This document shows positions 25,441 through 34,794 of a stretch of DNA of 64,000 nt, piece after piece; position 1 is the stretch's first letter; each line of letters starts with the position of its first letter. The notes beneath the pieces were generated by a model. That model was not told the origin of the DNA. It saw nothing but the letters and a program-made list of their open reading frames with translations, and ran no database searches. Origin of the DNA: Leptospira andrefontaineae (GTDB lineage: Bacteria > Spirochaetota > Leptospiria > Leptospirales > Leptospiraceae); assembly GCF_004770105.1 (NCBI RefSeq), contig NZ_RQEY01000001.1, positions 186,001 through 250,000 of the forward strand, in the 5' to 3' direction. Both the position numbers and the translations under genes were made by a program.

Positions 25441-26952
25441 TTAAGGGCGGGCGCCACTGGATTTTGTTTCAGGGGCTTCCAATTCTTCCCTAAGTAATAT
25501 TTTGAAATCCGCTTCCGATCTTAGATTAGGGTCCGCATCCGATTCTATGGTCCACCTGAATGTTCCTACATCCAGTTTTTCCAAGTCTTTGAATACTAAC
25601 CTATCACCTTTTGTCTTTTTTTCGTAGATTAGCTCATCGCCAGAGCCTCTCTTATAGAAAAGACGAAATTTCCATTCGCTTTGTTTCTGTTTGGCGGAGA
25701 ATTTCCAGCGGAAAGAGATACTTTCTCTGCCTGTCATATCCACCAAAGTACCGTTTTTCGGAAAATCTACGGAAAGATCAGCACTTGTCTGCGTTTCTGG
25801 AACCGCAACAATCTCTTGTTTTGTTTCTGCAACCTGGATCACCGGAAGAGAGATAGAAAATTTACGCACTTCCGAAAATGTTTCCGTTCCGGGAAGATTC
25901 GTATACGACTGCACTCTCCAATAATAAGTCCCAGGATCCAATGTGAGAGAAAAATTCGTGCGGAATACTTGGGTCTCTGACAATGCTCCAAAATTTGGAT
26001 CGGTAGAGATCTGTAATTTATAACCGCTCGCTATCTTTTGTTTCGCCCAGGAGAAGGCCACAGTCCTGTCTTCCTGAGAAAGATCTTTTTTGGGATAATG
26101 TAATTCTACAGGGAAGTTTGGAAGAACTCTGAACTTTCTTACCTCGGATATTTTTTTGCCATCCTTGGAGTTAATCCTCCAATAATAGATCCCTTCAGGA
26201 AATTTTTGTTTATAATAAGGTTCTTTAGAAGGCCTTTTAGAAATATAAACGGAGAAGTCCCGTCTAGGAGAAATCTCTAATATACCTTCCTCTCCACCTT
26301 CCCAACGGAACTCGATCGTCTGTTCTAATTCTGCAGGAAAATATCTATGCGAATCTTCAGGACTAATAAGACCCCAATTTTGATTCAGTTTATTTCCGTT
26401 CAGAGAACTTTCTTTTTCACCTAATGTTTGTTTAACGGCACCGTTTTCGGACCATTCTACCTGTCCTCTTTCTACATCTACTCTGGTACCGTTTTCATTT
26501 TTCGTGACTTGGAATTTGGAACCAAGCTCTGCTTCTAAACCGACTGTTCCGGCGATAACGGAGAGCACTTTTTTCCCACTCTCTACTAGAATATTCCCTT
26601 CGTTCAGATCCAGATTTTCTTTATTTTCCTTTAATTGGAGAACCACCATGGACTGAGGATCTAATTCTATTCTAGTGCCTGATTTCAAAAATACGACCGC
26701 TTCCGATGCTTCGTCCGTTCGGATGGAATCCCTATCATAAACAGGCATTCCTTGCTCCAGATCTTCCCATAACATTCTGTCCGGAAATTTTCTTTGAGCG
26801 GTTTTGTATCGAAAGGAGACAGTTCCCATGATCTCCTTCCCTACTCCTCCATTCGATTTGGATTCGAAATATAGAAGGTATAAAGACAGAAAGAGTACAA
26901 CGAAACAGCCTAAGCCGACCTGCCATTCTCTTTTATAAATTCTCCAATCCAT
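25441..26952 (-). CDS. FecR-domain membrane-anchored protein with Fn3-like repeats
   Basis: A 503-residue protein with one N-terminal transmembrane helix (GLGCFVVLFLSLYLLYF, about 14-30) and a periplasmic FecR domain (about 40-190: VFLKSGTRIELDPQSMVVLQ). Three Fn3-like repeats follow, marked by GIYYWRINSKDGKKISEVRK, GTYYWRVQSYTN and GTFRWTIESDAD. Classical FecR transmits siderophore signals, but FecR domains also occur with cyclases in Leptospira and other groups. It starts four bases after the adenylate cyclase stop, so co-expression is expected. Confidence 0.85.
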   Translation of the reverse strand: MDWRIYKREWQVGLGCFVVLFLSLYLLYFESKSNGGVGKEIMGTVSFRYKTAQRKFPDRMLWEDLEQGMPVYDRDSIRTDEASEAVVFLKSGTRIELDPQSMVVLQLKENKENLDLNEGNILVESGKKVLSVIAGTVGLEAELGSKFQVTKNENGTRVDVERGQVEWSENGAVKQTLGEKESSLNGNKLNQNWGLISPEDSHRYFPAELEQTIEFRWEGGEEGILEISPRRDFSVYISKRPSKEPYYKQKFPEGIYYWRINSKDGKKISEVRKFRVLPNFPVELHYPKKDLSQEDRTVAFSWAKQKIASGYKLQISTDPNFGALSETQVFRTNFSLTLDPGTYYWRVQSYTNLPGTETFSEVRKFSISLPVIQVAETKQEIVAVPETQTSADLSVDFPKNGTLVDMTGRESISFRWKFSAKQKQSEWKFRLFYKRGSGDELIYEKKTKGDRLVFKDLEKLDVGTFRWTIESDADPNLRSEADFKILLREELEAPETKSSGARP

Positions 26953-26955
26953 ATC

Positions 26956-29289
26956 TTAATCCGCGATAGCCTTAGAAGGAGAATCAGGTTCAGGTATTCC
27001 GCAAACCTTTCGTAACTCTTGTAAATTTTTAGGACAGTCGGGATCTTCCAACCATCCTAATACTGCATAAAGTTGTTGTGGTTTTTCTTTTCCTCGGATC
27101 CAAACAGGTGGAAGTGTTTCGAATTTATAATGGTCTTTTACTTTTTCATAAGATGTTTCCGAAACCAATATATCTGTTCCGAATTCTTTCGTTAAATATT
27201 CTATACGAGAAGCAAGATTGACTGCGTCTCCGATAACGGTGAACTCCAGTTTCTTTTCGGAACCGATCTGACCTACTACCACAGGTCCCGTATTAATTCC
27301 ACATCCGAATCTTGCCTGAGGTCTTCCTATTTCATTTCCGATCCGATTGAATTCCATCAAAGCGTTTCTCATCAATAATGCAGAATTAATCGCATTTCTT
27401 GCATCGTTCTCATCGGTGTACAATGCGCCCCAGTGAGCCATGATCGCGTCTCCGATGAATTTATCCACGATCCCTTCCGTAAGATAAATACATTCCACCA
27501 TTTCGGTGAAGTATGCGTTTAGAAAATCAACCACCTCGCTTGGTTTTAATTTTTCAGACATTCCAGTGAAGTTTCTTAAATCCGAGAAGAATACAGTTAC
27601 GTCTTTAGTGACCCCACCTAAAGGCATGTCCCCTGCGAGTGCACGCTCTGCAATTTCCTTGTTTACGAATTTTCCGAAAGTGTCTTTGATCTTTTCTCTT
27701 TCTTCTAATCCATGAGCCATCTTGAGAAATGAATTTGTTAGAACTCCAACCTCGTCTCTGGTGACCGGTTTGATCCCTACCTTATAATTTCCTCTTTCGA
27801 TCTGTCTTGTGGCGCTCAATAGATTGATGAGTGGGACAGTCAAGGTTCTGGAAAATAGGAATACAACTAAGAACGCGAGGCTCAGGACCGAGATCAGAAT
27901 ATAAAAGTTCTGCCTTCTGATCTTATACACCGCTTCGAATGCTTTGTCAGCCTCGATAGAAGATACTACTGCAAGATTCCCATCTTCTAATTGTTGGAAA
28001 GATCCCAGAGTTTCTTTTCCTTCGAAGATGGAAGTTTGGGATCCATTGTCTGCGGGACTTCTTAATAAAAATTGTACCAGAGGATTTTTAGAATAATCTT
28101 TTGCAGAAACAGTTTCTGATTCTTCCGTATGAGCAATTAATCTTCCTCTTGAATCGACTACCCAGATCGCGAATAATTCGGTTTGTAAGGCAGACCTGGC
28201 TGCTTCCCAAAGATCCTGAGGAGAAATTAAGAAGAAACCATAACCTTTTCCGGATGTATCCTTCTCTATAAAAAGTACAGCAGGGAATCCAAACTTAGAG
28301 CTAATATTTTCCAATCGAGTAGACTCGAATTCGGAAGCGAAAAATTTTTCTTTTTCTTCTTTAGGGATGGAAACCCATAAACTGCGGATCTCATCTTCTT
28401 CTTTCCTAAGATCTCGGACAAATCTAGGATTAAAAACAAGCGACGATTCTCCCTGTTCGTATTTTCCCCAGGCGAGAATTTTAGGATGAGTGGAGAAGAA
28501 GCCGGCAATATGAGAAGGAGCTATGATCTTTTTAGAATCGGAACCTTTAGAAGGACGAATATTCCATTTGTCTGCAAACTCCGATGATTTTGTAGAAAGT
28601 TCTTTGATCCTAAGACCTACTTGAAGTCCGGTCAATCTCGCCAAACTCAAGTTATATTCTTGGATAAGTGATACGGTATAATTTCTGAAAAGACTAGTAG
28701 CGAGTCCGATCACAAGCCCCATACTCACAACTACGATGGCGGAAACGATCGCAAGAAGTTTGACTCGAATTGTGATCCTAGATGCTTTAAAATCTTCTCC
28801 ATGATTTTTAGGAGGCTCTTCTTTTTCTTTTCTAGGTTTGTCAGAAGTAATATTTGGAGAATATGGTGTATATACTTTGGCAGGTTCTTCTTTTTTACCG
28901 GAAAGGATCTCCTGCATCAATTTTACGAATTCGTTGGATTCATTTTCAGAATAACAAACAAGTACGGAACCCAAATGAGATCTAAGAAAACGATCTAATT
29001 TTCGTGCAGATTCCGGAGAAGATCGGAACTTAGCGCCATCCATCGTAGAAAGACGGATCTTATCTTCTTGGAGTTTTTTCACCAGATCCTTGAATACCTG
29101 GCTATTTTTCCAACCGCTCGCTTCCGATTTCGTTCCCCAAAAAACTACGTCTTGGATACCTCTAGTATGGATCTCATCCATCCATTCAGAAAGATTTACA
29201 CCTTCTTCCGGAAAATGTTTAGAGTATGCGGACATAGTGTCCGTCAGAGGAACTTCTAAAATTTGATTTTTCCCGACTCCCTCTTGCAT
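26956..29289 (-). CDS. Class III adenylate/guanylate cyclase with sensor region
   Basis: Membrane cyclase of 777 residues. A cytoplasmic N-terminal region of about 130 residues (not recognised) is followed by a first helix near 185-205, a periplasmic sensor of about 240 residues, a second helix near 455-475, a HAMP segment, and the class III catalytic domain (about 555-735). Metal Asps are in FFSDLRNFTG and IGDAIMAHWG; the purine-specifying segment is EKKLEFTVIGDAVNLASR, whose Lys favours ATP. First gene of an operon with FecR, Fn3-like and DUF1554 genes. No ribosome site is obvious at the ATG. Confidence 0.93.
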   Translation of the reverse strand: MQEGVGKNQILEVPLTDTMSAYSKHFPEEGVNLSEWMDEIHTRGIQDVVFWGTKSEASGWKNSQVFKDLVKKLQEDKIRLSTMDGAKFRSSPESARKLDRFLRSHLGSVLVCYSENESNEFVKLMQEILSGKKEEPAKVYTPYSPNITSDKPRKEKEEPPKNHGEDFKASRITIRVKLLAIVSAIVVVSMGLVIGLATSLFRNYTVSLIQEYNLSLARLTGLQVGLRIKELSTKSSEFADKWNIRPSKGSDSKKIIAPSHIAGFFSTHPKILAWGKYEQGESSLVFNPRFVRDLRKEEDEIRSLWVSIPKEEKEKFFASEFESTRLENISSKFGFPAVLFIEKDTSGKGYGFFLISPQDLWEAARSALQTELFAIWVVDSRGRLIAHTEESETVSAKDYSKNPLVQFLLRSPADNGSQTSIFEGKETLGSFQQLEDGNLAVVSSIEADKAFEAVYKIRRQNFYILISVLSLAFLVVFLFSRTLTVPLINLLSATRQIERGNYKVGIKPVTRDEVGVLTNSFLKMAHGLEEREKIKDTFGKFVNKEIAERALAGDMPLGGVTKDVTVFFSDLRNFTGMSEKLKPSEVVDFLNAYFTEMVECIYLTEGIVDKFIGDAIMAHWGALYTDENDARNAINSALLMRNALMEFNRIGNEIGRPQARFGCGINTGPVVVGQIGSEKKLEFTVIGDAVNLASRIEYLTKEFGTDILVSETSYEKVKDHYKFETLPPVWIRGKEKPQQLYAVLGWLEDPDCPKNLQELRKVCGIPEPDSPSKAIAD

Positions 29290-29432
29290 GGGGATAGGAG
29301 TCTCTGAAATCTCTCTAGTTTGTCATTACAAAATCCAATTTTATCTCTCTTTAGATTTGCCCTCGGTTTGCCACATAATTCGGCACTTCCATTTTTTCTT
29401 TTCTAGAAAATACTTCCTCTTAATCTGGGAGA

Positions 29433-30461
29433 ATGATTTGGATGGACTCGGTTTTAGGTTCTAATTGGTTACTCGGAGTAATTTCGGTTATTTCCGGAAT
29501 TCTTTTGGGTTATCTTTTCGGCGGTTTCATCGTTCCGAGACTCGCAAAAACTCTCACAAAGGACAAGTTAGATACAAACCATCCTCTTTACACGGCTCTT
29601 CTTTCCTTAGTTAGATTTTCCTTTTTTATTTTTGGATTATATACTGCTCTAAGATTCTTAAAATTAGATACTTCCTCGGAAGAGAAAATTTCTCTCTATC
29701 TGAAAGTATTCGGGATCATGGTGTTCACATTCTCCTTTGCAAGAGTCGGTTCCGGAGCTTTTACTTTATATTCTTCAAAAGCAGAAGGACTTCTACCCTC
29801 CGCATCGATACTAAACAATATAGTTAGAATTCTGATCTTACTCACCGGAGGTTTGGTCGCATTACAAACTTTAGGGATCTCCGTTACTCCTGCTTTGACA
29901 GCATTAGGAGTAGGAGGTCTTGCATTCGCATTAGGTTTACAGGAAACACTTTCCAATTTATTTGCAGGACTTGGAGTTTTACTCGGTAAAAAAGTATCCG
30001 TAGGAGATTATATTTCCTTAGAAACTGGAGAAGAAGGTCTGGTAGAAGATATCAACTGGAGAACGACTTCCCTCAAAAAAAGAAATGGAAGCACGATCAT
30101 AATTCCAAATGCTAAAATGTCTAAGACCACATATACGAATTATAGTCTTACAAATACGGGACTTTGGACTGAGTTGGAGATCAGTATTCCTAAAGAAGGA
30201 AATCTGGAGAGATTAGAATCCATTTTGAAAGAGGCTGCAAATTTTTCCTTAACGGAGATCTACGGAAGAACCGGCTACAGTGAATCCAAAATTTCATTTC
30301 GTTATGTTTCTTTCGGGCAATCTAATATCGATTTGGTGGTTCATCTTCCTTTAAAAAACATTGATGATTCCGGACAAATTAAATCCGTTTTCATAAAATC
30401 CTTGCATTCCCAATTTAGATCAGAAGGAATCGATAACATATCCGCGAAAGCAGCAAAATAA
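29433..30461 (+). CDS. Small-conductance mechanosensitive channel, MscS family
   Basis: Inner-membrane channel of about 342 residues that opens on hypo-osmotic shock. Four hydrophobic helices occupy about 12-160; the pore helix is GVGGLAFALGLQETLSNLFAG, rich in Gly and Ala as in MscS. The beta domain follows (KVSVGDYISLETGEEGLV, IIIPNAKMSKTTYTNYS). Two ATGs (29433, 29442) are close; GGGAG at 29426-29430 is too near the first, so the second may be used. Confidence 0.9.
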   Translation: MIWMDSVLGSNWLLGVISVISGILLGYLFGGFIVPRLAKTLTKDKLDTNHPLYTALLSLVRFSFFIFGLYTALRFLKLDTSSEEKISLYLKVFGIMVFTFSFARVGSGAFTLYSSKAEGLLPSASILNNIVRILILLTGGLVALQTLGISVTPALTALGVGGLAFALGLQETLSNLFAGLGVLLGKKVSVGDYISLETGEEGLVEDINWRTTSLKKRNGSTIIIPNAKMSKTTYTNYSLTNTGLWTELEISIPKEGNLERLESILKEAANFSLTEIYGRTGYSESKISFRYVSFGQSNIDLVVHLPLKNIDDSGQIKSVFIKSLHSQFRSEGIDNISAKAAK

Positions 30462-30510
30462 TCCGAAACAAACTAATCTATTCGCGGAAATCAGTCGTAA
30501 TAGAAATCAT

Positions 30511-31368
30511 ATGCGAAACGTTTTAGAAAACAAACTTTGGTTTTATGTTCATGTACTTAGCTTGGACATTTGTCTTGGAGTTTTAGGTTCCGGTGCCTTG
30601 GCAACAATAGTAACAGGTGCCAAAATGAAAACGGTATGGTGGTTTCTTCTTCCATTAAGCGTTTGGGTCATTTACACCTTGGATCATTTATTGGATGGAA
30701 AGAAGGTAGGAGAAAATTCCATCAACCCACGTCACAAATTCCACTACGATCATTCTAAAATTTTAACTATACTCTGCACAATCGCAGCTATCATCTCCGC
30801 GGTTCTGGCCTTCTTATTATTAAGAGAAATCGTTTTACTCGGTGGAGTACTATTAGCTGCACTAGCAGTTCTTCATTTAGGGATCGCTCGCTGGGGAAAG
30901 ATACGTTTTGGAAAAGAATTCTCTGTTGCATTGATCTATACTTTAGGAGTTTGGTTCGGTCCTCTTTTGATTGTAGGATTTCGTTCTTGGACAAGCCCCA
31001 TTCTTCTTTTCTTATTCTTTTTAGGTACCGTTCTAAATTTAGTCATGAACTCTCTTATGGAAGCAGAGTTAGATGCTAAAGAAGGCCAAGTTTATCTATT
31101 AGGAGTTCTTTCTCCCAAACTAGCTAAGGAATGGGTGTTACGATTGTCCTTGCTCGGATTTCTGGCTGCCTTAGTATTGGCCGGCGGAATACGGAAATGG
31201 GCGCCGGGCACCTCGGTTTCGGCCTCTTTGGTGATCGCCCTCATCTGTGCAGTTCCGGGAGGAATCCTGCGTTACGCGGATAAATTCCAAGATTCTCAAA
31301 AGTATAGGATCCTTGGAGAAGGAGTTTTTATCTTGGGATTAATCCCTTGGTTTCTAAACTCCTTCTAG
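30511..31368 (+). CDS. Polytopic membrane protein, distantly UbiA-like
   Basis: A 285-residue protein with about eight transmembrane helices. Not firmly recognised. The segments YTLDHLLDGKK and MEAELDAKEG fall where UbiA prenyltransferases carry their two Asp-rich motifs, and the helix number fits, but neither motif is canonical. It could be a divergent prenyltransferase or an unrelated membrane protein. It follows the mechanosensitive channel by 49 bases and precedes an SDR gene by 41, so an operon is possible. Confidence 0.6.
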   Translation: MRNVLENKLWFYVHVLSLDICLGVLGSGALATIVTGAKMKTVWWFLLPLSVWVIYTLDHLLDGKKVGENSINPRHKFHYDHSKILTILCTIAAIISAVLAFLLLREIVLLGGVLLAALAVLHLGIARWGKIRFGKEFSVALIYTLGVWFGPLLIVGFRSWTSPILLFLFFLGTVLNLVMNSLMEAELDAKEGQVYLLGVLSPKLAKEWVLRLSLLGFLAALVLAGGIRKWAPGTSVSASLVIALICAVPGGILRYADKFQDSQKYRILGEGVFILGLIPWFLNSF

Positions 31369-31409
31369 ATCCTTGACCGCCTAAGAAATTTAATATCGGA
31401 GATAAAAAT

Positions 31410-32213
31410 ATGGGAGAATTTTTCAAAAACAAAGTCGTGTGGATTACAGGAGCTTCTTCCGGGATCGGCGAATCTTTAGTTAAAGAAGCCGCAAGAAGAG
31501 GAGCGATATTAGTTCTTTCTTCCAGAAGAGAAAAGGAACTCAAAAGAGTTCGCAAAGAGAACGGACTAACAGATTCAAACAGCATGATCCTTCCTTTAGA
31601 TCTAGAAGATTATAAAAAGTTAGGAAAAGTTCCCGCTCAAGTTATCAAAACTTTTGGAAAAATAGATGTGCTCATCAATAATGGTGGGATCAGCCAACGT
31701 TCCATGGCCCATGAGACTTCTTTAGATACTTATGAAACTTTAATGAAAGTAAACTACTTCGGAAATATCGCACTAACTCTCGCAGTGCTTCCTCATATGA
31801 GAGAAAGAAAACAAGGCTGGATATCTACAATCGCGAGTGTTGCAGGACTTATCGGAGTTCCATTGAGAACCGGATATTCTTCCACCAAATTTGCATTAAC
31901 CGGTTTTTATGAAGCTCTTAGAGCCGAAAATACAAAAGAAAATCTGAAAGTCACCCTGGTCTATCCTGGTTTTGTGAAGACCAATATTTCGCATAACGCA
32001 CTTAAAGGAGATGGAACTCCTCAAAAGAAAATGGATAAGGTAATCGAGAATGGGATCGATGCGGATGAATGTGCACGCAAGATTCTGGATGCGATCGAGA
32101 ACGAAGATCTACAAGTGATCATTGCAGGTGGAAAAGAGAAATTCGGGCTGTTCCTAAGACACTATTTCCCTAAGTTTTTCGCAAAATTCTTATCTAAGAC
32201 TGCAGTTACCTGA
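31410..32213 (+). CDS. Short-chain dehydrogenase/reductase
   Basis: NAD(P)-dependent oxidoreductase of 267 residues. The Rossmann motif is VWITGASSGIGESL, NNGG marks the second conserved site, and the catalytic residues are Ser in STIASVAG and Tyr/Lys in GYSSTKFALTG. The VYPGFVKTNIS segment is typical of the DHRS7-like branch, which act on lipids, retinoids or steroids in other organisms. Substrate not known here. Confidence 0.92.
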   Translation: MGEFFKNKVVWITGASSGIGESLVKEAARRGAILVLSSRREKELKRVRKENGLTDSNSMILPLDLEDYKKLGKVPAQVIKTFGKIDVLINNGGISQRSMAHETSLDTYETLMKVNYFGNIALTLAVLPHMRERKQGWISTIASVAGLIGVPLRTGYSSTKFALTGFYEALRAENTKENLKVTLVYPGFVKTNISHNALKGDGTPQKKMDKVIENGIDADECARKILDAIENEDLQVIIAGGKEKFGLFLRHYFPKFFAKFLSKTAVT

Positions 32214-32216
32214 GAT

Positions 32217-32430
32217 TGTAGGAATTCCTACTGGGAGCAAGGCCGGCCAAACGAGTCGGCCATTCCAGGGAACAGCCTAAGTTTTATCGAAAACATTTTT
32301 GAAAAAACGGCCCCCACCCTGCGTTGGGATTGGGGGGAGTGGCCCGTGGGAGCCCTTTCGCCTTCTATCATAAAACTGTAAAATTTACAATTACAAAATT
32401 TAGTGAGGTTTTGTAGGAGCTCCAACAAGT
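32217..32430 (-). repeat. Dispersed palindromic repeat, copy B
   Basis: Fills the gap between two convergent genes. It contains the perfect palindrome GTAGGAATTCCTAC (32218-32231), a core with AACGGCCCCCACCCT (32306-32320) and TATCATAAAA..TTTACAA (32366-32390), and the near-palindrome TTGTAGGAGCTCCAACAA (32411-32428). Read on the minus strand, its modules match copy A at 16800-16938 in order and largely in sequence. Also includes a GC-rich GGCCGG/CCGGCC-type stretch near 32241-32265. Confidence 0.75.
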
Positions 32431-32437
32431 CTGGATC

Positions 32438-33388
32438 CTACTTCCTCATCTTCCAAACAGATCGAATCTTTTCATTTCGAAAATCCTCTGGATGAGTTTG
32501 TTTAGTGATATCCTGAATATCTTCCCACAAAAGTTCATCAACATCCAATTTGAACTTCCTAAAGTTTGTAGAGAAAAAGAGAACCGCACCAGGCGCAGAA
32601 AAATCCCTAAAGATCGAATTCAATAGAAAAGAATAATCTCGTTGCACATCGAAAATATCCCTCATCTTCTTACTGTTAGAAAATGTAGGAGGATCGACTA
32701 TAATAAGATCGTATTGTGTTCTTTTAGGATTATTCCTTTCTCTCTTCAGCCATTCCGTAATATCTTCTCTGATAAACTCGTGATCTTCGTAAGCGAATCC
32801 ATTAAGTTCAAAATTTTCCTTAGACCAGTCTAGGTATTTTTGAGAAAGATCCACGCTCGTAATTTTTTTTGCTCCACCGTCAGCAGCATATACGGAGAAA
32901 GCACCGGTATAAGAATATAAATTGAGTACATTCTTTCCGGAGGCTTCTTTTCTAAAAAGATCGCGAGTAGTTCTATGATCTAGAAAAAGTCCAGTGTCCA
33001 GATAATCGCTCAGGTTTACCTTAAACTTCAACCCACCTTCATTCGCTTGGATTGACTTTTCTTGAGTGTCCAACTTTTCGTATTGGAGATTTCCTTTTTT
33101 ACGTTCTCTTGTTTTCCAAAACAGATCCTCAGGAGCAAGTTGAAGAATTTCGATTATAAAATTACGGATCGTATTTCTTTCCGATTCCCTTTCATCTTCA
33201 GACATCGGATAAGAATTCAGGTATTCGGAAACTAAACAAAAATTTTCGTATAGATCAATGACGAGCGGGACTTGAGGAATATCTCGATCGTAGATCCGAA
33301 AACAGGTGATTCCCCTTCTTCTTGCCCATTTTTTCCAATGTTTGGACATCCTGGTCAGGCGATTGGAGAACATTTCTAAATGTTTCAT
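32438..33388 (-). CDS. RlmK-like 23S rRNA methyltransferase
   Basis: Class I SAM-dependent methyltransferase of 316 residues, corresponding to the C-terminal (RlmK) half of E. coli RlmL, which makes m7G2069 in 23S rRNA. Evidence: N-terminal MFSNRLTRMSKHWKKWARR, the landmark DTGLFLDHRTTR, SAM motif NVLNLYSYTGAFSVYAADGG, and VDPPTFSNSKKM. Stand-alone versions are common outside the gammaproteobacteria. The ATG at 33388 overlaps the upstream stop as ATGA and is preferred over a TTG at 33397. Confidence 0.85.
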   Translation of the reverse strand: MKHLEMFSNRLTRMSKHWKKWARRRGITCFRIYDRDIPQVPLVIDLYENFCLVSEYLNSYPMSEDERESERNTIRNFIIEILQLAPEDLFWKTRERKKGNLQYEKLDTQEKSIQANEGGLKFKVNLSDYLDTGLFLDHRTTRDLFRKEASGKNVLNLYSYTGAFSVYAADGGAKKITSVDLSQKYLDWSKENFELNGFAYEDHEFIREDITEWLKRERNNPKRTQYDLIIVDPPTFSNSKKMRDIFDVQRDYSFLLNSIFRDFSAPGAVLFFSTNFRKFKLDVDELLWEDIQDITKQTHPEDFRNEKIRSVWKMRK

Positions 33389-34050
33389 TTCTCCCAAAGT
33401 TTCGGATCCACCTCTACTAGGGGATAAACTTTTGCATCCCCGTCATTATAATGCCACCATTCGGAACTAATCTGCTTGAATCCATGTTTTGTTAGAACTC
33501 TAACTAAAACCTCTAAATTTTTAGAGACCGTCGGGTCTAAGTCTTTACGAAAAGGAGAAGCCTTATAAGTGAATTCATCGTAAGGACTCGGCATTTCTAA
33601 TTCTTTCCCTTCCGAATCTATAAGAGTGAGATCCACTGCCCCACCTCGATTGTGAACGGAACCTCCTTTTGTAGGATTTCCAACGTATCTTGGATTTGGG
33701 ACCTTCTCCCATAAAATTTTTTGCGCATATGGAGGACGATACCCATCCCAAATTTTGATCCTGTATCCGTAAGTTTGGAATTCAGAGTTGGCAGCTTTTA
33801 ATTTTTCTGCTGTTTCTTTTCTAAGTAAACAGGTTTTGAAAGGATAGATGATGGAGCCCGTAAAATTTTCAGGAGTCGAATAACGTAAATCGATCTCTAT
33901 ATTTGGATCTATATCTTTTACATTTACCAACCCATTTTCGATCGTTAAAGATACCACTGGGCTTTCTTCGAATTTAGGAACTGGGGATTTTTGGCAATAG
34001 AAGAAGGTAAGCAGAAGAAAGATCGGACCAAGACTATTACGAACTCTCAT
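33385..34050 (-). CDS. D-alanyl-D-alanine dipeptidase (VanX/DdpX family) lipoprotein
   Basis: Zinc dipeptidase of 221 residues. The metal and catalytic motifs are present: SVHNRGGAVDLTL (the SxHxxGxAxD site) and SSEWWHYN (catalytic Glu and third zinc His). The N terminus LLLTFFYCQKS looks like a lipoprotein signal, so it probably faces the periplasm and takes part in peptidoglycan turnover rather than vancomycin resistance. It lies next to an NlpC/P60 gene. Confidence 0.88.
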   Translation of the reverse strand: MRVRNSLGPIFLLLTFFYCQKSPVPKFEESPVVSLTIENGLVNVKDIDPNIEIDLRYSTPENFTGSIIYPFKTCLLRKETAEKLKAANSEFQTYGYRIKIWDGYRPPYAQKILWEKVPNPRYVGNPTKGGSVHNRGGAVDLTLIDSEGKELEMPSPYDEFTYKASPFRKDLDPTVSKNLEVLVRVLTKHGFKQISSEWWHYNDGDAKVYPLVEVDPKLWEK

Positions 34051-34166
34051 GTAAGAGTTTATTTAAGCTTTTAAGCTCAGTGTCAATCAATACTAAGCGA
34101 CTATAATCCGTCATAAAACAAAGGTTATCGGTTAATATCAAATCTCGGGCTTCAGGAGCGAAGCAA

Positions 34167-34721
34167 CTATAATCTTCCGGCAAATACGAATCTGGCCTTG
34201 TAATAATTTTCATCCAAAGAACTTACGGTTACGCCCTTGACCACGGAGGCATGTACGAACTTTCTATCCTTCAAATAAACTCCGACATGACTGATCTTCT
34301 CGCCATATATATTAAAAAATACTAAATCCCCCTCTTGTAGATCTGACTCGGAGATCTTTTTAACCTGTTTGGAAATACTCTCGGAAGAACCTGAAATTGT
34401 TTTGGAATATACTTTTTTCACCAGCTTTGCAGCAAGACTGGAACAATCTATTCCGGACTCATCTTTTCCATTGTCTCTATGAGGAGTTCCGATCCAATTC
34501 TGGGTTTCCTTGAATAATTCCAAATTATCTTTGGGAGCAATCTCTAATTTCCAAGTTTCATAAAAGTATTTATGAACTTCTTTATCGGATAAGGATTTTG
34601 CTTGGTCTGCAACAAGTACCAGAGCGAAGAAAGGTATGATCAAAAAAGAAAGTGCTCCCGAATTTGGGAGAACTTTCTCTTTCCATAAAACTAGAATTTT
34701 TCGGATTCCGTTCAAGATCAT
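34167..34721 (-). CDS. NlpC/P60 family cell-wall peptidase
   Basis: A 184-residue exported cysteine peptidase. A hydrophobic segment at about 20-40 acts as signal or anchor. The catalytic Cys is in DESGIDCSSLAAKLVKKV, the first His in ISHVGVYL, and the third polar residue in FVHASVVKG. It cleaves peptide stems of peptidoglycan by family knowledge. Adjacent to the VanX-like dipeptidase, giving a small wall-turnover pair. Confidence 0.88.
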   Translation of the reverse strand: MILNGIRKILVLWKEKVLPNSGALSFLIIPFFALVLVADQAKSLSDKEVHKYFYETWKLEIAPKDNLELFKETQNWIGTPHRDNGKDESGIDCSSLAAKLVKKVYSKTISGSSESISKQVKKISESDLQEGDLVFFNIYGEKISHVGVYLKDRKFVHASVVKGVTVSSLDENYYKARFVFAGRL

Positions 34722-34794
34722 TCTTATCTGACCCTTTCGGAACGGATCTGGTTTCTTTTTTTTCTAGTTCGGAGTAATTACAATTTTACGTTTT

